Source of the DNA: Styela clava
Taxonomy: Eukaryota; Chordata; Ascidiacea; Stolidobranchia; Styelidae
Direction of reading: 5' to 3'
NCBI RefSeq assembly: GCF_964204865.1
Contig: NC_135262.1
Span: 4,836,001-4,900,000, forward strand
Length of the DNA stretch: 64,000 nucleotides
Numbering within the stretch: position 1 is the stretch's first letter; the number at the start of each line of letters is the position of its first letter. Below the pieces are notes generated by a model. That model saw only the letters and a program-made list of their open reading frames with translations, was not told where the DNA came from and did no database searches. The position numbers were made by a program, and so were the translations under genes. Shown piece by piece: positions 14,101 to 26,100 of this stretch.

Positions 14101-17100
14101 TCAAATATACACAAATTTTACTATCAGTAGAGGTTACGCGAGACTAACTCCCAATCCTTCCTCAATGCCTTCGCGCTGGTGGCTTCCTATGTGTATAATG
14201 CAAAGATGCTGTAGCAGGAATAAACATGACCATACTATACAATTCAAGAGTCACACAACACAATACACAATCACCATTGTTGTAAACTGATTACAGAAAT
14301 ACATTTGTGTTAGTGTGCAGCTGGATTCTTGAATTGCACTATACAGATTTTGTTTTGAAATGTACGGAAAATTTTTTTTCTTCAGCTCAAATAAAGCCAA
14401 TAGAAGATAATAATCAACATTATACATACAGACATGTTCTCCACTTGACTTGACAACATTCTTAAGCAGGGTTCAATGCAGGTTAGATTGCTTCGGACAT
14501 GGTTCTGAGCCGTTTCTCTCAACATCTGAAAAAATAATCAATGAACATGTAATAATGATCTGTACATTATTCAATATGTGGGATTTAATAAGTATATAGA
14601 AGCATTCATTCATTGATTTTGGTTTTATGAACATGCAATAAATCAAACAAACCGTACCATCTTTTCCACAAAATCTCAATAATATTACAATGCAAATTGA
14701 TTGTATCATTTTTAAATTGGCAATGGATCTATTATGTGTATTATAAAAGCATGGAGAAATCAAAAGCGCTGTTGAACGATTGTTACATTATGCCAATCAT
14801 TAGGAAGGCGCTCAAACTTTTATAAAATTGTCATCATTGGAATGTTCAATGAAACAAATAATCTCTATGAAAACTGAAAATCAAATTAAAAACTAATCTA
14901 ATTTAAGTAGTGCCAATGTACTTTATTAATTCATGTAAATTTATCCAGGCAAATGTATTTGATATTCAACATTGAAATGCAATATTTCGAAACGACTTTG
15001 AAATAGTGAATCATTCGGTTTTGGCCATTCCCACATAAATAAACTATCCAAATCATCTATTAAGGGCATTTCGGTGTGGCGTTAGGAATACGCTCTCCAC
15101 AGCACTACTGAATGCCTTGCGTGGGTTCACAGGTTCGAATCTTGTGGGAGATAATTATGTGCAAGAGCATTGATGGGCTCCCCGCCACCGTAGAGTAGTT
15201 CAAGTAACCACTGGTCTGTTTCGGCTTCCTCCACTATCAAGACCATGCATCCGAAAACAAATAACTGGCTAACTAATCCCATATACGACATGGACTTGTA
15301 ACCGGACGAGAGGCCGTGGTTTGCCATATGATTAGGCTGTCTTATCAGCTTATCGTCTTTCCTTTCCCCCCGAGATATAAATATGTAAATCCTATTCTAT
15401 TATTATCTTATTTATTGACTGTGAATAAAAAATTTTTCTCTTCCAGCCTATTTTAGTCCAACTCTTATATCAATTCACTGAAAAATAAACTCGATAACTT
15501 ACATTTGAGAGTTTCATGACTGCACTCGGGCTCATATTTGTCGGTTTCAAGAAATGAAAAGTTGGTGAAACATTGTTCGGATACTGAGATGGAAATTGAC
15601 AAAGTACTTTTACCACAATGTAGTTTGATTGAACTAAAACGGCGCATGTTCGATGGATTGGATCAAGCTGACAAAAAATGAAAATAATCATGTAAATCGC
15701 TAGTAAAATAGTGTAGTAATAATATAAAAAATAAATAAAACTATATTTTCAAAAGAATTATATTTACGAAAATCCAAAATAATGCTATTCAAATTTCCAA
15801 ATGAGCGTTTTACCAGGAAATCCTTTGATTCAAAAATTACTTCTTTTGTAAAATTTTCTACTAGGATCATCACCAATTCAAAATAAAAGGTCCATGAGAC
15901 GCAGGGCAAGTCAAGTCACAGGTCACAGAATCTCAAGTCAAGTATGACCAATCACAGAGTTAATTCTCACTCTGACTTAGTCTGAGTCATTTAATTTAGA
16001 TTAGTGGTTTACAACATTTTTTTTATGAAACCCATATTTTTGATAAAATATAAATCTCGCAATCGAAGATTAGGATCAAATACTAAATGACATTTTGAGT
16101 CTTTATGGCCGCAAAATGAAATATATGGAATCATTTCTACATAACATTTCTTTTTTAAAAATTACCTCAAAGCGAGGAAGCAGCAATTTTTTGCTATCAG
16201 CAAGTTTTGGGAGTTGTTGAAACTTTGAGGTTTTCATTGAAAAAACTAGCGACCCAAGAAGATTTTCAGGCGATCCAGTTTCGGGTCGCCACCTATAGGT
16301 TGGGAAGCACTGATTTAGATAACTTTAGTTACTTTGAGTCGTTGACAAATCAAGATTTGAGTCCAACTAGAGTCCAGTCAGTGCTAAATCACTGAATTCA
16401 TTAATATAAAATCAAACTAAAAACTTCAATTTGGAACAGTGGTTCTTAAACGATGGCGGTGCCCCACAAGGGGGTGCAGACAATTTTTAGATATTTACAT
16501 TTCTTTATTGTTTAGATCAGGGTGGTCCAAGGTTGTCAGCTCCGCGGGCCACCAAATTAATTTTGCATTGTTTGCGGGCCAAACTAGTGCCAAGATTAGG
16601 TGAACAGTGCAATAAAAAACAAACACTTTTATTGTGCAAACACATAGTTATCAGGCAGAGCCATCTCAGTCTAATAGAATCCGCATTCGATTTTTGGTTT
16701 TCTATGATGTTAGCATATATTCCCGACCCAAAAGATAGAAAGCCAGATAATGATTTAGACTGAGAAGCACATCATTCAACTTCGCTAGTGGCCTGAGCTA
16801 GTCACAACACTAGACAATTCAGTGACATTAGTGATGTAGCAATATGTCAAAAGATTTTTCTGATTAATTTTATGACACGAAATAACACTAATTTTGATTA
16901 CTCTCCGAATGTGACGCGGGCCACAGATAATAAAGAGGCGGGCCACAGCCTGGATTTGGACCACCCTAGTTTAGATATTGCAGTTCCATCAACATATTTT
17001 AAACATGATTCTTGAATAAAACATACTTTCACTTTACTATCTGTTATTTGTAGCTTATTGTTAGCTAGTTATTTTTGAGGTTAGACACGAGATTTGACAA

Positions 17101-20100
17101 ATTCTAAAAAGGCTTAAATAGTTTGAAAACCACTGATTTAGACAATTCTAATAGTAACCCCAAAACAATAATTTCACCTCTTCAATGTACAGATTCTGCA
17201 GATCAATATTCATCAATTTAAATTCCTGCTCCAGTGATCCAATAGGTGTCGTACTTTGGGTGAGGGGTGAAGGAATAACCGGATAAGTGGGTGAAGTAGA
17301 ATATCTCGGTGACGCTCGTTCCAGGAATAAATCTTGAGGTCGAAATGACCCTGACCCACTACGAGGGGTCAGCATGTTCTTCGCCATTTCGTTACTTTTT
17401 CTTGAAACGCTATACTCACTTCCTGTAAGAAGTAATTGAATCAACAATGTCAACTCAAAAATAGCAGCTTATAAATTGTTGTGCTGACCATTAAGTATGC
17501 TTCAGGCATTAATATAGGGTTCTGTTGTCAGATAATCAATTATGTAATTCATAAATAGCCTGGAGCTCATTTACTTTCAAATCAAATTTTTTATGGGAGC
17601 CCGTTCGAAGCAATATTGCACAGTTTATTCAAGACTTAACTCAGAAGTGACAAGTGACAATGTTGGAAGTTATTGTGAAGATTTATTCATTCGGTTGCAT
17701 GTATTCTTATGCAGAGATAGATTAACTGGCCTAATTAATTGTTTCTTGTTTGTTAAACTAAATATTAACAATGATAATGAAAGGACTTTTTCAAATATAA
17801 GATGACAAAAAAAGTTGAAAAAGTTTCTGTAATATTGATTGATTTCTGTAATATTGTATAATCATCAGTTTTCTTAAATTTAAAAAAAAAAAAATTTTTT
17901 ATGTACAATTACCGGCATTTTCCAAATACAGTCGCATGACATGTAACTGGATAATACCAATGATGATGAAAAAATTTCCCATACATGAGATGACAAAAAA
18001 CATGAAATTTAGTTTCAAGAGAAATCAAATTTTACTGACTTAAACAGTATTTTTAACAAGACGCACACCATTCGCTAAAATTTGATTCTGACTTGTGGCA
18101 ATCAAATCAGATCAGGAAATCAAGTCTGAAACATCTGTTACATCACATAAATATTTCGCATTGAAACAGTCTTGGATTTCAACTGATTGATCTTTACCAG
18201 TATGCATTTGTCGGATCGAAGCTAGCATAAATAGATTATGCCATACACAAAACAGCAAAAGCCAAGAAAAATCCGAAAGATCCAAAAGTCAAATATCGTT
18301 TTTTTTTTAAATAATCTTCCACAATTTTGGTGGATCAAAATTTTAAGGACAATAATAAAGGTGAACTCCAGTAGAAATCATAGGTACTCCCGAAGTATGG
18401 GAACCAAGATGACGGACACCGGAACGTAGTACGTGTACCAGGTTAGGTTAGGGCTAAGCCACAATTTTATTCCAATTTTCCTTATTTAGTTCTATTACGA
18501 GTTCGGGGGCTAGCCAAGTGACTCCTGTAGTATTTGTACCAGAAATTATGACCTAACGCTAACCTGGTACACATACTACATTCCGGTGTCCGCAATCTTG
18601 GTTCACATACTTCAGGAGTACCAAAATCACAGTACCCAAATGTTTGGATCAATAACCATAGAAAGATACAAAGATTATATGACATAAACAAAGATAAGCG
18701 AGTATTATTTAATAAATGCTATGAGCATATACATCCAAATTAATCATGAAAACAGATAAGACTAGAGCAGGGATGGGCAAGGATTTTGAACCAGGGGCCA
18801 ACCAAGACTGGCGGGCCATGTGAGTGTGATGTAAAAAGTTCTTTTACGAACAATATTTACAGTGTTACAAAAACAGAAGTGGAACACAATAAGCCTCGAG
18901 CCAAAACTAAATTTGAACGCAATCTCAACAAATTCCTTGAGCTATTTTGAACTAAAACATCGAGATTCAAATTATTATACCCATAGATTTAGCTGTTGTA
19001 TAAATTTTACCGCTCAAAATACCGTAATTAAATTCATTCTATTGAAAAATATTAAACTGGCGCATAAATTTTTCGAAATCATGCAAAAAATGGACGACAA
19101 AGAGAGAGAGAGAGAGAGGAAAAATACATAAATTCAACCATAGGTTGAACATATATAATTAATTTGTTCCACTTTCAATTGCTGAAATAAAAAAGGTACT
19201 CCCGTAGTATGTGTACTAGGTTAGAGATAGGCCATAATTTTATTCCGATTTTCCTTATTTTAGTTCTATTACGAGTTTGGGGACTGTCTGTGTTAGCCAA
19301 GTGAACCTACCCCATACCTACTGCCCATAGGTTTCAGTCCCTTTATACAATTTGATGTAAATTAGGCGAACAAAATTAGTTACCTCTATATGGTACACAC
19401 ACTTCTGGAGCGCCCAAAAAAATTATTAAATCCAATTCAAACTTGGAAAAATGAAAATTCTCGAACATGACATGAGAACATTCATGATGTGTGCATGCTT
19501 GTTACACAGTAAATGATAAATACCAGAGTTTGGATCAAAAATAAGGAATTTCTCCTGTTTTTGATCAGGTGGAATAACATAGATCTGAGGTAAAACGTCA
19601 TGACCAAGCACTGGAAGGAAAAAGAATTGAAGAATAACGATGAAATTGACTGACTGAAAAAGACGTCAATGAGAGGAATCGAAAAACAATGTTTAACAAA
19701 TCTTTTAACATATTTGTAATAAAAGTATCAAGGCTGTTGAGTTTGGCATGCTTGTAGCTAGAGTTGCATTTCTCAACTCCCCGAAGCTGAGAGTTCTAGT
19801 CAAATTTCAGATTTTTAATGATGGTAATCGAATTCAAAGTTTTCAAAGCATTTACTAAACATTTTCAAAAAAAAATAACAAGGGGTTGAATATGCCAAAT
19901 TTCTGTTATCAAAAGTTTGTTTTCTTATAATCCGGTGTTGTTTTCTAAATAACTAAGACTTTGGAATCGGACACGAGTTTTCTTCAACTCTATAGCCCTG
20001 AAAGTATCTTATACTGGTACATGAATTCAACAGGGTGTAACTTGGCATATAATAACATGATTTTAGTAAATAGGTGCACTCGGTATATTCAAAATAAAAT

Positions 20101-23100
20101 GCGAAAGAGTAACTTGAACACACGGCTATTTAGATATAAACAGCTCTCGTATGTGTGATACATATTATTACATATATTTGGTGATAGATACAACTCTTTG
20201 TGTTAAGTCCATATATTTATACTATTATGTTAAATTATCCCATCCCAAAGCAGCTCAAAATGCAAAAGAATATGACTATGTACTTCATTGAACTTCTCAC
20301 ATTTAAAAAAAGCGTTCGTTATCTTAAAGATAATTGAAAAATTAAAATCGAATTATAATATCTCACCGAAACTAGGAGGTGATTGCATTAATCCTGAATT
20401 ATTATCCAATGACATTTGTAGTCCTTCATCATCTGCTGCTGTCACATTGATATCATAAACTTCATCTGTATGATTAAAAAATTTATGTAGGCGTCATATC
20501 TATTGCGAAATGTGGAATGTACAATTTAGTGTGCATGGTTCGATGGTCATTAATTGCATGAATGATTTAGTCCTGCGCGATATAAATAGGATAGGATTTA
20601 CACATTTATCCCGGGAGAGGAAAGCCAATAAAACTGCTTAACCATATGGCGAACCATGGCCTCTCGTCCGGTTACCATTCCATGTCGGGTATGGGATTAG
20701 TTAGTTTTTGTTTTTGGAAGCATGGACTTGATGGTGGAGGAAGCCGAAACCGACCAGCGGTTACGTACAGCGGTTTGTATTAGGTACTTTTGTGCATACT
20801 GAATTGTAGCAGTGATAGCCTCTTTATTTGCGTGGAAATATCGTGTGTTGCATTGGGGAAAGCTTAGTGAGGAACTTGCAGATACAGGTGAAACACTATA
20901 TGCACACTATCATCATATGAACAGCAAACCAGATTAGGCAAGATGGAATAGCTCAATATACTACATATGCCTATTTGACTGTTCTAGGCCTAATGCCTCT
21001 TATTTAAAAATTCTTGGACATCCAGCCATAAAAATAGAAAAAACGAGTTGAAAGGCAATCAAACCAAGTGTTGATATTTCAATTTTGTCAAAATTACCTT
21101 ATGGTCTTATGTTGCTGATATAAAACTATAACATTTGAAAGATTGTTATAAAGAAAAATCAGAAAGGTGCTGACTGACCTTCGACATCAAGTTGTTCATC
21201 TTGTAGATTATCACCACAACCACACTGGTGCAGTAGAGAGCTATCTGCTCTCCACAATCTTAATGAATGGTCTTTTGACCAGGTCACGAGTTCGGCACAA
21301 GTATCTGCAAATAAAAGATACACAAATTCAAGTTACAAAAACATAGTTGCCTTTTATCTTGCATAAATTTTACTACAATTCACAACAAAAAAGGGAAGCA
21401 AAGCTGGAATTTGGGCAACAGTGCAACAGTGTTAATACTAGGATGTGGCGCATCATGCTAAGGATTAGGAATACACTCGCCACCGTACCTCTAATTACCA
21501 TGCATGGTTTGAATGCTAGCGGGGATAGTTATAAGCGAGAGGATTACTGGACTCCTTTTCGTCATAGGGTGGTTCATGTAACTGCTGGTCGGTTACGGCT
21601 TCCTCCACCATCAAGTCCATGCTTCTGGGAAACAAATAACTGGCTAATTAATCCCATACCCGACATGGACTGGTGACCGGAAAGAGGCCGTGGTACGCCA
21701 TATATTGACATGTCTTACAGCTTTCCTCTCTCAAGATGAATATGTAAATCCTAAATCCTATTTTGTGAATGACGCTGGTCAAACTTTCAAAAATTACCAA
21801 AAAATTTTACACTCACCTTCCTGATTATATCTCCAACCAAAATCCAAGATGACGTCTCGGTGTCCAACAAAACTATGAACAATTGAAGATACATTCTGCA
21901 CATTCCACAACAATATACTGTTGTCCCACCTATGGATTTGAGACATCAGTGCAGTAACCATTCCATAACCAAACGGCTGAAAAAAGAATTATAATGTGGC
22001 AATGAACGAAGTAATATCTTTTCGTGTTTCAACATAATAAGATGTAAAACTTCCAAAGTTCAAGTGTTGTATTAACTTTCTTCATTTTTGTAAAGGTAAT
22101 TAAGAAATTGATGGAATCTAAAATAAAATTTAATTGTGAATATATAAATCAATGCTGCAGTCACAACACAATCAAATATGTTACTGTCTTACTGTATATC
22201 TAGCTTTCCACACAGGAGCTCCAGCAGATATTTGATAACTAGCTTGCAATGACTGCTGAGTTGTATCCCAAAATCTAACCGTTGTATCCTGACCAGATGA
22301 GGCCAGAATATCTTGCTCTACTGGACTCCAATCTAAGCTGTGAATCTTTGACAAATGTGCAGTGATGTATTGCATCGGTGTGCGGCCATTCTGAAAAATA
22401 TTTGAAAAGGAATAAAAATGACTGCTCTTATCTCCAGTCACTGTTTGGAGGACAGAGGAAATTTCGTATTGGAAGAAGTCAAGTTTGTTTTATGCTTGTT
22501 ACATTGCGTATATAGGGGGTGGGCAAATTACGGACTGCGGGCCTGATCCGAACCACCAAAATGTTTCATCCCGCCTACTTGAGTCTGCTAAAATTATGAC
22601 TATAGTTTTTATGAATATAAATTTCTGTCAAAATATTGAAGATTTTTTATTCAAAGTTTTTCATATTGATTTTTGAGACTCCGGCCCAGTAACCAGTAAC
22701 CAGTTTTATTAGAAGAGTTTTCTACAGGGGAAATCGAGAAAAAGTTGATGACTTATTCAAAGAATATAAGCTACTACGAGTTGAGGATTTAGCCAAATTT
22801 GAACTATGCAGCATAATGTTCTCTTGCTACAATGGGCAACTTCCATCCACCCTGAACAGATTGTTCAGAGCGAACCCAAATTCAAACAGCAGAAATAAAG
22901 AAAAAATTTTTATTCTATATGTTGCTAAAAGTATCTCACAAGAATCCATTGCAGTATGTGGACCAAAAGCTTGGAATTCCCTACCTAATAGCATCAAAAA
23001 ATCTAAATCAAGCTCAGAATTTCGTTCCAAACTTATGCAACATTTGTTATCGTCATATTAGACGAACTCTCTGTTTTGAACATATTAGTGTTTCGGAGCT

Positions 23101-26100
23101 TATTTCTTTTAAGGTGAATTGAAAAATGAAAGGACGACTATAGACTATTTGGATTGAAACCACCATCGTGGAACTTCGAAGGCTACCAAACCAAAACCCA
23201 TCACAGTGCGATTTCAACTCCACAGGCCACCTCAGCAGGATACAATATGAAACAATAGACTGAATTGATATTTAGATCACCGTTCTACTTCTATTGTCAT
23301 GCGGAATTAGACAAAGACAAAAGAACAGCAAATTAGGTCTAGGATAGCATATTACATTACATTTACATCAAATTTAAATACAGCCATCAAAAGAGTGAAT
23401 GCTTTTTGTTAAAGTACCATGCTGGGACTTCTCTTCCTCTTATAGGTCATCGTACAAAATCAAATATGTTCTCCCCTTCCCTCACCCCAGGAAACTATAC
23501 TACTCTATTGTGATTTTAATTCAACTTGGGCACTCCATGACAGAGAAACAATGATTCTTTTTTTAAAGCATCAGCCTTAATTAAATTGTACTTTTCTACA
23601 TTGCTCTTCTTCTGGCAAAAGTGCAATCATGTTGGGTTTTGTTGAAATGCTTTTCATCAAGTTTATTTTGTTTCTGTAAGTCTCACCACGTTCGCCTTTA
23701 ACCTTTAAATAGAACAATAATACCTAGGAATTTGATAGCAACACTAGAGCATTTCACCAAATCTGCATGGCTCGCATTTTTTCCGAAATATCTATACTCT
23801 ATCAAAGACTATATTTATCACCCTTGAGTGGCGCGACCGTATAGGCACTGCACATGTACCTCCTATATTTCGCCAATTCATATTACCGGTATATGGTCCC
23901 ACCACTCAAGGGTGCTGTATCTACGCCTAAATTTTTATTTTATCATTATGTATATTATATGTATTTGGTGTATTGTGTTGTCCCTATTTATATATATTGT
24001 CTTGTCCTTGTCTTATAAACTCCCTTGTATAAACAGTTCTGTGTACTCCTCCCTTACCACTTTCGCCACACCAACCCATTGCCCCACCTTACACAATTGT
24101 CTGTATAAGGGACCATATCATATGCATTTAATCTAACATTTTTTGTTCTGTACTTGTCAAAAGGGGTGCATGTCGCACATTCGTGTTTTAGGCCAGTACG
24201 GTCTTGTGCATGCGTCCCGTCTCCAATATTAATATTGTCAATTTTTTATATTGCTTACTACTACGAGACTAATAAACATACATACAACCAGTGTTCCCTC
24301 TAAGGTGTGCGCGTGTGCGCGCGCACACAGCTTTCAGAGGCTGCGCACACGCATAGATTTACTGCGCACAGACGTATTTCGATGTAATGTAACAATGTGC
24401 TCAGTTGGCAGGTTGCGAAAGTTTGTTGTTGGCCCACTTATTACCCCATTAGAACGCCAAAATTTCTTCATTGGTTTTTGCACAAATATTAGTCATTTCC
24501 AAAAAAGTGCGCACACACCAAAATTTCTGCGCACACATACTACAAAAAATTAGAGGGAACATTGCATACGACCAAGTCTATTATCTGTAACTGGCCAACC
24601 TGAGCAGCAATTGCCCACCCCTGGCGTATATAAATATTATATATCAGAAAAAGAATAATATTGAACATTTTTAACTAATTTTTGTACTTGTTTTTGGCTG
24701 GTAAAAGGCTTTGATAAACTTATTGAAAGTATTACCACCACCCAGTCCTTTAACAGAAATTTGGAATCGTTATTTTGTATGTACATATTCATATGGTGTA
24801 TTCTAGTTTGGCGCATCGATGGAATCTCTCTCTACATTTGATTCGTAAGAGATTGTATTTCTATGTTTAATGCTCATTTGTGATTTGTATTCAAGGCAAA
24901 AATATCACACCAACAGAAGAAGACAAATAGATTGACGGAGCTAATAGATTTGGGATAAAAGTAGTATTCATCAAGACTAACCAGAAGCTAAAAAATGAGC
25001 AAATTCAAATAGAAACCGCACAATCTGCCTTACCCTTATATCCCATATTCTTATATCGCCATCATGTGAAGTTGCCAAAACATTGGGTGCAAACTTATTC
25101 CATTTCACTTGACTTGCACCAGCTGAATAAAAAAGGATCATTAAATAAATACCAAACCATATTTTCTTGTCTGACTTTGAATGAAAAATTTATGTCAATA
25201 ATATACAAATGTGGTAATGTAATATACAGGGTGATCAAAAAAACAGAACCCATAAATTTTCATTACTTTTACAAAATTATTTAACGCTTAAAACTTCTGT
25301 TTGTATATTATTGTACCCCTTTGCACAAAAGTTATGTTTTCTCAAGATATGTTCGATGACCTGGGTTATGCTTATTTCTGGTAACCCTGTATCAGAGATT
25401 AGCGAACGAAAGTTACGAAATCTGACCTACGGCTGAAGGTGTCATTTTGGGTCGTTTTGTATCTCTGATATCCCATACATAAATATAAGTATCGATGGAA
25501 CAGGTTGCAAGTAAATTATCATCACAAGGACACCAATCAACATCACTAATAACACGAGTGTGTCCGCGTAACGTTGCAAGCAAAGATCCAGCACCTTCAT
25601 CCCATGTCCATAGATCAGCCCATTGACTGTACTGCAATAAAAGAGTTTAAATTTTATGAATTACTTTTTGCAGTTTTTGGTTGAAATAACAAAAAATGGA
25701 ATATCAGGGTCAGCCACTCAGCCTCCATTGTTCTCTAATCTTAGGCGTTGTTTGAATCTTTGAAGCATTGCGTAGATTCAATTATTTGCAACTCCTTAAT
25801 CCATAAAGTTTAAAGAAAAGAAAGATCTTTGAGCATAGGGATGGACAATTGAGAATACCGAATCTGGATCGAATCAGCCCATTGACTGTATTACAATAAA
25901 AAAGTTCCCATGGATAGAGAGTTTCTGGAATAGAAAAAAATAACCAATTTGAGTCAGCTACCATTGTTTTCCATTCTTGGATTTTTTTTGAATGTTTCTA
26001 GCTGTGCATGATTCTGATATTTATTTCAAACCCCTACATCATCAAAATACAAAGAAAAGCGCTTCAAACAATTATCAAACAAGTAGCACTCTTTTTTCGG

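Larger units (their letters stand above)
22514..24623. mobile_element. Large hAT-type element with internal LINE fragment and MITE
   Basis: Ends agggggtgggcaaatta and caattgcccacccctg are inverted repeats. The perfect duplication GCGTATAT lies at 22506-22513 and 24624-24631. Inside are a LINE reverse-transcriptase tail (22740-23061) and a MITE with its own duplication (24289-24564). No transposase is seen. It lies in the WDR59 intron between exons 4 and 5. Confidence 0.85.

Noticed and set aside
18768..19135. A further hAT-type element starting 'cagggatgggcaagg'
   Set aside because: Only one end resembles a terminus; no matching right end or target duplication could be found, so it was not listed.
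19426..19611. Candidate WDR59 exon on minus (61 codons)
   Set aside because: No similarity to the family, and exons 8 and 9 join in phase without it.
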